A stretch of 64,000 bases of DNA from Sthenelais limicola (taxonomy: Eukaryota > Annelida > Polychaeta > Phyllodocida > Sigalionidae): contig OW804095.1 of the NCBI GenBank assembly GCA_942159475.1, forward strand, positions 149,658,808 through 149,722,807, written 5' to 3'. Positions 22,801 through 30,200 of this stretch are shown piece after piece (position 1 is the first letter of the stretch; every line of letters begins with the position of its first letter). A program made the position numbers and the translations under genes. The notes below the pieces were generated by a model. It made no database searches and was not told where the DNA came from. It was given only the letters and a program-made list of their open reading frames with translations.

Positions 22801-23057
22801 AGAAGAATGAATGCCCCACCTGTCGCAAGCCCATAACTTCTCATGTGCAGTCCATAGTGTTGGATAACTACATTGAGAAAGTTGTCAGTGCCATATCTCC
22901 TAAACTTCAAAAAGACAGAAAGGACACTATTGAAAAAAGGCAAGCTGAGGCAGAGGCCATGGCAGCTGAATCTGCACCAGTGGCTGGCACTCTGCTAGAC
23001 CAACTCCACCGTGACGGACAGAAGATCCATCCAGAGCCACAAGAACAGCAGTGCTAG
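7205..23057 (+). CDS. Chimeric SF1 paralogue: CTD-like repeats, CCHC zinc-knuckle array and RNF8-like RING (spliced gene span)
   Basis: Predicted exons: 7205-7843, 13077-13691, 14708-16063, 17285-17330, 18551-18637, 19263-19337, 20192-22361, 22596-23057. Phases match throughout (1-1, 1-1, 1-1, 1-2, 2-2, 2-2, 2-0, 0-stop), giving about 1,816 residues without the unseen start. Order: Ser/basic N-terminus; SF1 exon-2 motif KRTKRSHW; two Pro/Asp/Met arrays; fragments of the SF1 helix-hairpin (VQLQI, KLEEERNIL); 27 zinc knuckles; RING. SF1's KH and QUA2 exons are absent. Homology to the SF1 gene 4 kb downstream covers exons, splice phases and intron sequence. Known: SF1 recognises branch points and binds U2AF2; C3HC4 RING proteins are ubiquitin ligases. 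Inferred: an RNA-associated E3 ligase. The link of exon 7205-7843 to the rest rests on phase alone; a transcribed pseudogene is the main alternative. Confidence 0.72.
7844..8290. repeat. Possible short inverted-end repeat in intron
   Basis: The words TTTATAAGCCGGGAC (about 7946) and its approximate complement ACAAGCCGGGGCAAA, together with several copies of AAGCCTATCTC, flank an AT-rich core. This looks like a small non-autonomous element but the ends are imperfect. Confidence 0.35.
9653..9665. repeat. Target-site duplication, left copy
   Basis: TTCTTCCTGTGTT at 9653-9665 is repeated exactly at 12234-12246, flanking the younger LINE. It lies next to the poly-T run that represents the LINE poly(A) tail. 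Confidence 0.88.
9666..12233 (-). mobile_element. 5'-truncated L1-type LINE with 13-bp target duplication
   Basis: Minus strand. The poly-T at 9666-9681 is the poly(A) tail and 13-bp duplications lie on both sides. Coding runs from about 12230 to 9926: RT with GNWRPITLLNVDYK, DQFGFIHGR, ALDFSKAYDSVSW, GVKQGDPVSSYLF and the catalytic FADDST, then the thumb region, then a CCHC-type zinc motif near the C-terminus (CSFCSYDDDIIHFFVEC). One in-frame stop lies between 11572 and 11546 and one frameshift near 10745, so this copy is inactive, but the damage is slight and the insertion is fairly young. The endonuclease part is missing, as expected for 5' truncation. The RT and terminal zinc motif suit the L1/Tx1 group. 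Confidence 0.88.
9926..12228 (-). pseudogene. LINE ORF2 reverse transcriptase, broken
   Basis: Three open pieces, 12063-11572 (extending upstream to about 12228 without a start), 11544-10747 and 10744-9926, are one reverse-transcriptase ORF interrupted by a single stop (first two pieces share a frame) and a frameshift before the third. The RT palm carries ALDFSKAYDS and FADD; the C-terminus ends in CEDLN just before the poly(A) end. It would have supported target-primed reverse transcription of its own RNA. Confidence 0.85.
12234..12246. repeat. Target-site duplication, right copy
   Basis: TTCTTCCTGTGTT, identical to 9653-9665. It marks the 5' end of the LINE insertion. Confidence 0.88.
12641..13076. 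other. Intron sequence, nothing recognised
   Basis: AT-rich intron ending in TTTTATTTCAATTATATAG, an acceptor that aligns with the acceptor of SF1 exon 2 (TTTTTAATTTCAATTGTAAAG at 30481-30501). Confidence 0.5.
13077..13691 (+). CDS. Chimera exon homologous to SF1 exon 2, with first Pro/Met repeat array
   Basis: Phase 1 in, phase 1 out. The first 13 residues align without gaps to SF1 exon 2: VPPIQKRTKRSHW against ESLLRRKKKRSRW, keeping the basic run and the tryptophan that in SF1 forms the U2AF2-binding ULM. Next come about a dozen and a half 7-residue units of the type MSTLPPD/MSTLPPV (21 bp each), then MSPPSPPG units. The exon closes with VIPYNKEIKELYSKLREQCSQ-type sequence, the counterpart of SF1 VVPTGLSKEQEEQYL. 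The donor G|GTGAGT is at the same codon position as in SF1. Confidence 0.8.
13692..14707. other. Intron duplicated downstream
   Basis: Shares long similarity with 16064-17284: the GTGAGTATTTTGGCATGCAA start, TTTAAGGGAGCTTGGAGAGG (13810 and 16191), the CAACACCTA...GCAGACAA stretch, and the pre-acceptor region from GTGTACCAAGA to ACTTCCAG. A poly-T stretch at about 13843-13900 is unique to this copy. Exon plus intron were therefore duplicated in tandem. Confidence 0.75.
14708..16063 (+). CDS. Chimera exon with CTD-like 13-residue repeat array
   Basis: The acceptor and first codons (G|TG CAA CTG GAG ATA) copy SF1 exon 3, but the reading then enters a long Pro/Asp/Ser/Met/Tyr array and ends like the previous exon (VIPCNKEIKELNSKLQEQCS). 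So this exon is a fusion of an exon-3 start with an exon-2-type end. Positions 15196-15780 hold fifteen 39-bp units, consensus DMYSPDSPDFSPP; upstream are looser SPGMY/SPDMS units and two near-identical 60-bp blocks (15001-15120). Phase 1-1. The antisense frame is also open because the repeat lacks stops; that is not a gene. Confidence 0.78.
15196..15780 (+). repeat. 39-bp coding minisatellite, fifteen units
   Basis: Unit consensus translates as DMYSPDSPDFSPP. Variation is mostly at the residue after Tyr (S, L or P) and at Phe/Leu. All fifteen units keep frame, with no indels, which argues for selection on the protein or for very recent spread. Confidence 0.88.
16064..17284. other. Intron with LINE 3' fragment
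   Basis: Begins as a copy of the 13692-14707 intron. From about 16432 to 17115 it carries a plus-strand LINE tail (HNTELDLVDHCNYLGTTHDD, later IQTQAVRIITLTRKHKSVAD), related to the old LINE at 8262-9652. The last 70 bases repeat the SF1 intron 2 end (GAATATTGGATTAA...ACTTCCAG). Confidence 0.7.
17285..17330 (+). CDS. Chimera exon homologous to SF1 exon 3 (shortened)
   Basis: Reads G|TGCAACTGCAGATAAAG... to GAGACAG, phase 1 to 2, giving VQLQIKNISLTSPRDR. SF1 exon 3 gives VQLQIEEISRRLRTGDLGIP then PNPEDR, so ten residues are lost without breaking frame. Even the unusual donor and following intron bases (CAG|GTTTGGTTCAAT) match SF1 at 32838. Confidence 0.72.
17331..18550. other. Intron similar to SF1 intron 3
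   Basis: Blocks at 17566-17700 and 18225-18300 match 34138-34270 and 34411-34480 in SF1 intron 3, for example TTTACC(A/G)TTAAAACCAATC and TAGATTAGACGTGGGGGTTA. Non-coding similarity of this degree means a fairly recent local duplication. Confidence 0.75.
18551..18637 (+). CDS. Chimera exon homologous to SF1 exon 4, first copy
   Basis: Phase 2-2. Peptide RSEKLEEERNILTMKTLMHN then AEDKGSANYQ aligns with SF1 TRKKLEEERHILIVKASALN then TEYKPPADYK. This is the last part of the SF1 helix-hairpin domain. The N-terminal half of SF1 exon 4, including the SPSP phosphosite, is missing. Donor CA|GTAAGT. Confidence 0.72.
18638..19262. other. Intron, tandem-duplicated unit
   Basis: The last part (about 19160-19262, AAAATCTGCCTCTGACACAC to GGAATCTGCTAAACAG) repeats 18465-18550, showing that the exon-4-like unit was duplicated with its flanking intron, about 710 bp apart. 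Confidence 0.65.
19263..19337 (+). CDS. Chimera exon homologous to SF1 exon 4, second copy
   Basis: Phase 2-2. Peptide QLEQQEAENHILTMENRMLI then IAQNA and a split codon. It is a diverged repeat of exon 18551-18637 with the shared ILTM core. Donor GA|GTAAGT; with the next exon the split codon reads GAT (Asp). Confidence 0.65.
   Translation, partial: VGAAGSRESHPHHGESHAHHSTKC
19383..20062. mobile_element. MITE-like element with perfect 17-bp inverted ends
   Basis: AAAGAGATAAACCACTG at 19383-19399 is matched by its exact complement at 20046-20062. The 680-bp interior has no ORF of note and resembles in part the repeat at about 26437-26875 (shared words around CCAACCATGTTCTNTCTNAA and GGTCCCTRAAAT). 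It fills most of the intron where, by comparison with SF1, the KH exons should be. Confidence 0.7.
20192..22361 (+). CDS. Chimera exon: CCHC zinc-knuckle array from SF1 exon 7
   Basis: Phase 2-0, 2,170 bp against 175 bp for the SF1 counterpart. It starts KLKQLQQTQSTETDTIRCY (SF1: KLKQLQQAQSIVTNTIICT) and ends RAAIQQ, then VDKAKMDSE, exactly as SF1. Between them lie 27 knuckle units of the form CYQCGAMDHTVQNC (CX2CX4HX4C) plus one truncated remnant. Twenty-four units keep all four zinc ligands; unit 1 has the last Cys changed to Tyr, one has the second Cys changed to Arg (about 21665) and one has His changed to Asn (about 22084). Units come as long (32 residues, with the Gln-rich linker) and short (18 residues) forms. 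CCHC knuckles bind single-stranded RNA or DNA; SF1's single knuckle supports branch-point RNA binding. Confidence 0.88.
22362..22595. other. Short intron before RING exon
   Basis: Starts GTAGGC after the conserved VDKAKMDSE codons and ends with a T-rich tract and TTTTTATTCAG. SF1 exon 8 would be expected here; instead the RING exon follows. Confidence 0.7.
22596..23057 (+). CDS. Chimera last exon: RNF8-like C3HC4 RING finger
   Basis: Phase 0 entry, 153 residues to TAG at 23055. An acidic/charged lead with a short helical stretch (EVLNNMRNLLEDELSC) precedes a full RING: CSIC, LEC, SHSFC, KYC, NEC, PTC supply all eight zinc ligands, and the sequence ITQWMQKKNECPTCRKPI closely fits RNF8, followed by a VLDNYIEK stretch also typical of RNF8. 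After the RING is a charged helix, then a Gln-rich end. RNF8 is an E3 ligase of the DNA damage response, normally with an N-terminal FHA domain; no FHA is seen here. The frame stays open for 52 more codons after the TAG. Confidence 0.85.
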   Translation, partial: AGQPDELSEGKEAMYVEEKKAKNEVLNNMRNLLEDELSCSICSELLIHATSLECSHSFCKYCITQWMQKKNECPTCRKPITSHVQSIVLDNYIEKVVSAISPKLQKDRKDTIEKRQAEAEAMAAESAPVAGTLLDQLHRDGQKIHPEPQEQQC

Positions 23058-23213
23058 CAAAGGCCACAGCAACAAAATCAGCAACACAAACAGAGACAAC
23101 CTTATCAACAGCTAAATGCAAATGTTGTTCATAGGCATATGCAAGCTGTTGTCCCACCAGCCCTACCGGTTTTAAACCAACCTGAGGTATTCATAGACTT
23201 GGCAGACCCTGAA
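23058..23213 (+). other. Open Gln-rich extension behind the TAG stop
   Basis: In the same frame after TAG (23055-23057) there are 52 sense codons, beginning QRPQQQNQQHKQRQPYQQ and ending FIDLADPE before TGA at 23214. Composition continues the EPQEQQ of the preceding peptide. Either the TAG is a recent nonsense change, a sequence error, or it is read through in part. ATTAAA at 23218-23223 is a possible poly(A) signal. Confidence 0.55.
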
Positions 23214-23216
23214 TGA

Positions 23217-25240
23217 TATTAAAGTTGGGATTCCACTTATCTATACAACTTGATCTGTGACATTAAACAGATGTGCATTGCGTAAATAATTTGCTTCATA
23301 AGAGAAGACCATCTAGCATTTTGATAAAATATGGCAATGGGATTATTGATATGTGAGTTTTGACAGTAAAAAGTTCCCTCATGGCCTAAAGTATCATTTC
23401 ATGGTAATCAAATTTCCAGGCTTATTACTCCAGGAATACAATATCAGAATATCTTCATGTGATTTGGTAAATTCCATGAATTATGTATATTTCCAATGGA
23501 AAAGAGCAAAATGTGCAATCAGGCATCAGAATTTGACTGGTCATTACTCCTACATTTATTTAAGTTTTAGAGTATGTTTCTTCCTGATCTTTGTTTGTTT
23601 TGGTGTTATTGAACATGCATAACATCTGTCTGCATATACTTTTCAATGAGTAGACAGCTTTTGTCTAAGGTTACACAAACTTGAAATTTGTTTGATCAGT
23701 ATTGGTCATTATTGTTATAAAATCTTTACCACAGTATGTTAGTCACATAAAAAGCCTGGATAATGAGCTTGTCTAGAGAAGGCTGGTGATGTCTTAGCTA
23801 TGTGAACAGTTTCAACTTTTCATTTTAAGCCTTTGCCAGGCATGAAACATACATATGCATATTGGTTATTTAGGTATTGATTGGGGCAGGTCTTGGTTAC
23901 AGCAGGGAGATCCATATATCATTAGTGTACCTTTCATTTCACATCAAAAATTCATCCTCCCAGCGGGAAGTGTGAGAACTTCATATTTATTTCAACTTTA
24001 TTTCCCATACTGAACTCCATAGGCATCAGTACAATTGAGGTCACATTTCATGTAACCAGATCATCATCCCACACTTACACTTTAGCCATTAAGACACTTT
24101 TTTGTTTATAATAATTGAGTTAGTTTTATACCGTTTTATTGCAAGTCTACGCATCAGTTGCAGGATGGCTTGGTTCACAGGTGTTCTGTGGGTAATACAG
24201 GCTTGGAGCTAAAGTGCACAGGTACAACTACTATGCAGGAACAGAAGTGCAGTTTCTCGTTGATTGCTTACCTGATAATCTATTCTGATAAATTCTTAGG
24301 AAATATTTTTGAAAATACCGATTATATATATACACACTTAAGAATTACCATATATTTTCTAAGGCTGAACTATTATATAAATAACAAATAAAATTTTGGT
24401 CAAAATCATCACTACATTCCCATATATTCAATATGTAAAATCATTTTAGTTTTCATTAGGAGTTGGCAAACTCAATATTTCTTTGATCGAGTTTATAGTA
24501 GTTAAGCAGCCTCTGATTTAAGCATCAGAGCCCTGGCAAGCTAGTTGGATTGGTGTTAAAAGGAAAAGGAGCCCTAGCTATGCCTTGTTTGTTCTAACAT
24601 GGGTATTTAACCAGGATGCAATATGCAACCCCACTCCTTTGTGTTCAAATACTCCCAGACCCTCTCCATGTTAACCAACCCTGGCTTGGGGTGGCGGGAC
24701 TCTGGTTTCACCATGGCACATAATGCTTCGTCATTTTGGATTAAACTTGTTTTACCTGACTTACTTCTTGCTTTATGAGTTGCTTATTTCTAGCTTACTG
24801 TATATCTTAAATACTCACCACCTTTACAATGGCGATCACGATGAGACATCTTAAATCTGCAAGGATTTCAGAAAAGAGAAGCCTTCAGGAAAACGTGGTT
24901 GAGTAGGTGCTTGCTTAATGATGCCAGGTCTGCTGTGTTATTGACAAATGTATCAGGTAGTTTCAACACTGACATGCTAAAACCATACATACATCTGATA
25001 AAAGAAATACCAGGTCTTCCTGTATGTTCCTAACCTACGAAGAAAAGAAAAAAGTAAAAAGACCAAATCATCTAGATTTGATAAGCATCTACCTATAAAA
25101 TAAAGTGAATTATTAAGAACATTCTGTTCTCATCTATCTCTAATAAGGCAATATAAGGGCATGTTTATGCAGTATTTGTTTACCTGTTTAGATTAAACAA
25201 GAGTTAGAATAGCAGGTATTGATATTGCTGGCAGATAGCC
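23217..25240. other. 3' flank and intergenic DNA
   Basis: No coding region is recognised. The DNA is AT-rich with short open stretches that have no codon or motif signal. Confidence 0.5.
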
Positions 25241-25245
25241 TATTC

Positions 25246-25963
25246 GCCCTCCAGAGGTTACAGATCCCGCACAATCTCGCAAAATCCTGTGCAGGTTCCG
25301 GTCATTGAATTACCATTGACTTGTACTGGAAACTCTACAAATCATCCTTTCTAAGTGCTATGTTGTATTGAATGTTGGTAATTACTTAAGTATATCATAA
25401 TTTAAGGGAGATACTTTCTAGAAATAACAAGAAAATTGCTGGTTTTCATATGTACCCATCCAAAAACATCACTTGTCAAACTGAAGGGAGGTGTTCAGAG
25501 CCCTTCTCTCTTGACTTGCAAGTTTTGGGTCCTGTTACGAGTAACGTAAAACAATTACCAACACTCGGCAACAGGAAAATAAAACAAATTCTAATCCATT
25601 CAACCTTAGAAATGCTTTTTTATAACTTCTAAACATCAATATCCTAATAGATGTGAAAATATAATAAGATTATGAACATGGCCAATGACGTAAAATCCAG
25701 ATTGGTTGTTGACAAAAACAAAGTTTTGACGTCGGCCGTTCAGTTCAGTCAATGATCATGATATAAATATAAGTTTAACAAGTCATATAATACATAACAA
25801 GTGTCCAGAGAAAGATATAAAGGTATTGTTTAGATTAAATACGTTTATTTATGTTTATCAAGTTTTAATTATGTGTTGAGCCACAAAATAGATTGGTCCC
25901 AATGCTTTAGGCCTTGCGTCTGCCTGCACGCACGCAAGGCATTATGGGAAACCTCTGGAGGGC
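25246..25963. mobile_element. MITE-like element with 14-bp inverted ends
   Basis: GCCCTCCAGAGGTT at 25246-25259 and its exact complement AACCTCTGGAGGGC at 25950-25963. No transposase. Flanking bases are A/T rich (TATT on the left, AAATAA on the right), so a target duplication cannot be defined. Confidence 0.6.
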
Positions 25964-27240
25964 AAATAATGTTGATTAGAGGCATATTAATTGAAATTAG
26001 TTATTCACAGAGTTAATTGTTCAGCATAATTTCATTTACAATAATACATAATTAAAGCTTGTCAAGTGAGAACTCAATTTGTAGACTAATATATGTATCA
26101 ACATACCGGTACAGCAGAAATTGAGGAGTCATCAGTGAACTGAAAAATCTACAAGGTTTTGAAAATCCTAGTATGACCTATAGATAGATCCAATGCTAAT
26201 TTTGAAACCCAGAGTATGGGTTTGTTCTTTACAATTTCACAAATCCTACCAACTTCAGATGGATACTGGTAGCCTATGTTCACTTGCCAACATTCCATTT
26301 AAATTGAATAATAAAGACTTTACAATCACTGCAACGTAAACAATTAGGCCTAGTGAATTAAATATTTTTAATTTTGCAACAAATTCTTTATAAATTGTGT
26401 GTATATATAATTGTATATAAACACCCTCGGAGGTAAGGTAAATGTAAAGGTAAATGGTAAATGCCAGCGTTGTCAGCACTTCTGCAGGTGTGTTCAAGAA
26501 AATAAAGCATGAAGAGGGGTAAAAAAAATAAATTTCAAACTTCGTCTTGAGAAAGGACACAGGTGTAGGCCTATATAAAAAGCAAAAAAAAACGGATCAT
26601 AATTTAATTTTATTAATTTAAATTTTAGGGATGATAGAGATTACTACCATTCTATTACTACTAGAGATTACTACCATGGCTATGTTTCTCATTGACTCCT
26701 ATAGTATAGTGAATGGTAGTCGGTGGTAGTAATTTCAATGGTCCCTGAAATAAAAAGTAATTCTATGACAAATAGTTTTTATTGGCTTTTTGGGTTCCCC
26801 CAACCATGTTCTCTCTAAATCCAAAGTCTAAAAAACTGTTTTTTGATTGAACGCTGGCCTTTACCTTTAAGAGACCGTTCATTCTTGGTTCATCTTGTGT
26901 CGTCTGCTCCATCAGTGCGTTCGGTGCGTTCCCAGCGCATCGGGCATTGCCTCGTTTACAAATGCAAGTCGAAATAATACAAATACAGAAATTGAATTAA
27001 AAGTGATTTTTAATTTATAAACGAAAAATTTATGATGATTTCTTATCGAAGACATTACAATTTTCAGCAAAACATAGTACTTGCATCTGTTCTTGTAGGC
27101 AATATTTTGAAACGAGGTCACTGCGTCGACGCCATTTCTCTTTTTCACACGTTCCCCAACGTCAACGTACAAACTCTATAATATCATCATTTTCAAGACG
27201 ACGTTTGGGTTGGAATACCAATTATCCAATAGAATACAAG
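25964..27240. other. Intergenic DNA and probable SF1 promoter region
   Basis: About 26437-26875 is another dispersed repeat with imperfect inverted ends (TAAAGGTAAA...GCCAGCGTT) related in part to 19383-20062. From about 26880 to 27240 the sequence is richer in CpG and leads into the SF1 start codon; no TATA box at a convincing distance was found. Confidence 0.45.
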
Positions 27241-27268
27241 ATGAATAAACGCGAAGCTGAAATGCAAG
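27241..27268 (+). CDS. SF1: SF1 exon 1 (start)
   Basis: MNKREAEMQ plus one base, donor CAAG|GTAAGG, phase 1. Assignment is by phase and position only, because the N-terminal tip of SF1 is poorly conserved. No copy of this exon was found upstream for the chimera. Confidence 0.6.
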
Positions 27269-30200
27269 GTAAGGAAACGTTATTCTATGAAATATTTCGA
27301 AAATTATTCAATCATGTTGGCGTCTCGTCGCGCCGGTCTGGCCTCTGGGTCTCTGGTTTGGGTGTGTGTTGTGATATGTCCGCTCATGTTCATGAAAGGC
27401 GAACCCTGGACGGCAGCAGGGCCAAATGATTAATATTTCGTCCGTATCTGACCATGTTTTGAACAAATTGACACGTGACATGCATTTATTAGCTATGGGC
27501 CATGTGTAGATATATCAAAACAGAGTTACGAAAGAAACGCAGAAAAATATTTAAAAAAAATGATAAGTTAAAAATGGTTACTGACCTTATGAAGTCAGAC
27601 GGTCACTTGAGATGAGGCTATGCGAGGGAGGTGTGCCCGTGGCCTGATTTACATTAGTGGTGGTGGTATCGATGGCATCTGGGGTTTTAAAAAGTAGAAA
27701 AGAATGTAGTAATACTTTTTCCACAGTTTTCTGGTGAATACACAAATGGGGCTCCGTTTGTTTTACGAGAGCCTAGGCTAGTCCTAGTCCTAGAGGCGAG
27801 GGTGTGTATTCGCACCCCACCGCTGTTACGTCACCTGGACCAAAATGAATGTAAATGTACATTCTGTAAACATTTTTGTTTCAAACGAGAGAAATGTGCC
27901 TTTAAATGGTTTACTTCTTTGAATTGTAGTTGGGGTCCGTCTTTTTCTAGGTTGGGGAGTGGGGGCGTAAATCGAAAACACGTTATTCGTCCTACTGCCG
28001 ATAATACCAGGGTTATTAATAATAACCCTTAATTTAGTAATCATTGTGTCCAGGGAGATCCATTATATATGGATCTCCCTGGACACAATGATTACTAAAG
28101 CTGTTCCCTTCCATACAGTGTTATAACTGTCAGGGTAACTTAACCCTTTCCGCAATATATGCAAATCAAAACCTGCTGCGTTTAGCTTATTGATTGGCCC
28201 TGAGTGTAGCACTTGTTAATATGACCGTTAGGATAAGCATCATTGTTAGGATAAGCATCGTAGGTCCATTATTAAGGACAAGGCTAATCCTACTTAAACA
28301 AGTCAGGTGTACTCCCGTCCTGGGTTGACCATCTGGACATGGTTTACCAAATTATTGCAGTCGCTCGAGTAAGGTAGAATCTATTCTGTTTGTTTCATTC
28401 AAATTGCCACCACTATTATAGGCACTAAGTTCTTAATTCAAATCTTTGGAAACAACAAAAATCAAAATTCATAAAATAAAATACTTCCCTAAAATATTAC
28501 CGCCTGAGCCATGAACAAAGAGTAAACCATCCAAATACCAGTCAATGAACGAAATTACTATTTCAGATCTTTATAAAGTAAAACCTAGACGAGAAGTCGC
28601 CAAGTGGCCATGCCATGCATAAAACACCTCAGCTCGGCAATTCGACCCAAGCTCATTGGCCCAACACTATTGGGGAAATCTGCAAATAATTTCCAAAAAT
28701 CCCTACGTTCCCATATGTACACACACTTCAAACCTGTCCCAGTCTCAAGCTTATTGAATATAAGAGACATTTCACCGAAGATTTTAAGCTCTTACTCGTA
28801 TAATTACGCAGTTCCAGCATTACATGCTTACGCCTATGTATCTCTGTTTCTCCTCGTTGGCGACATTACTCGGCTCACTATCACACGCTCGGCCACACTC
28901 GGTGAGCTTCGTGTAATGACGTCATAGTAACGCGCTCGTATAGCAGCGGGGCACAGCCACCATATGATGTGCAAAACATCGCCCGTCATCGGCGATCGTT
29001 TTGCATGTTTAATAGCACAAAAACGAAACGATTTTAATGCGATTGGCCACGGGAGGAGGGAGGGACAGCTTTGAGAATAGTGGGCGGGATGGTGGGGCTA
29101 CAAAAACACTCCATTCCATGTTTAGTAAAGCAAATAACCCAAGACTTCTCCTGTTGTGACGATATCCTGGTGCCACATACCATCTAGACAAAGTATTGCC
29201 CTGTTTTAGGACATCAAGGCCAGCTAATCAGGCTATTAGTGAGGTCCTACCTTATGGTTATGCTATACGTAAACGTATCCGTATCTCTGATATATCAACA
29301 TACATGAGAAGAAAGAAAGGTTCAGCAAAACATGTTGGGAAAAACGTAACAGATCATATCTTAGAGTAATATCTGAGATCATATCAAGCAAAATGTTTCA
29401 TCTCACTATGTATTTTTGATACATAGAAATACGCCTTAAGGTGACTCAGTAGTGATTTTGATTATTGATGAATTTTTCTAAAATTTTTACCAATGATAGT
29501 TGACATGAAATAATCATTATCGAGTGAAAAAAAACCATAGGTCACCAGGCTAGTTTTCATGCTATGGCAGTATGGAGATAGAAATAATGAATCATATTTG
29601 AGTAATTTTACTACATTTGAGTGATTTATTAACATAATTCGTTTAAAATGGTTCTCACATGAATTCAGACATCAAATTTCACCCAGACATTCAACATATA
29701 TATACTTATCATCAGATAATGTTTTTTTCCTCAGATCCTGAGTTAGCCCCCTGGAAGCCCCCTAGTGGCAGTACGGGGCACTAGCAAAATTGACTTTGTT
29801 TAAAAAAACTGTTTGATGAATATTTTTTAAATTTAATATGAATGTAGATACCGTATTTATCAACTCATACACAAAAAATCAGGATGGCTTTCCAGGCTAA
29901 ATTTTTCTATATTACGACTTATTTATGAGAAAAATTGGGAAAAAAATTAAATTCCTGATTAATATTTGATTTGAACAAAAATGGCTTCATAAATCTTGAT
30001 GAAATTCTATATGGATACAGCTATCATAGTTACTAACTCGCACACCAAAAATCAGCATGAATTTCCAGGCCTTTTTTTTTGTGTTACAACTTAATTATGA
30101 GAAAATTGGCTAAAAATGAGAAAATTCTTAATAATTATTTGATTTATACACATATGGCTCCATAAATTTTAATGAAATTTAATATGGATGTATAGGGATC

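Noticed and set aside
7205..23057. Plain pseudogene explanation for the chimera
   Set aside because: Eight exons with compatible phases, no stop or frameshift in more than 5 kb of coding sequence, and 24 intact knuckles and an intact RING argue against long neutral decay. It is kept as an alternative because expression is untested.
26255..26560. Minus-strand 101-codon frame
   Set aside because: AT-rich with no motif, within a dispersed repeat; not supported as a gene.
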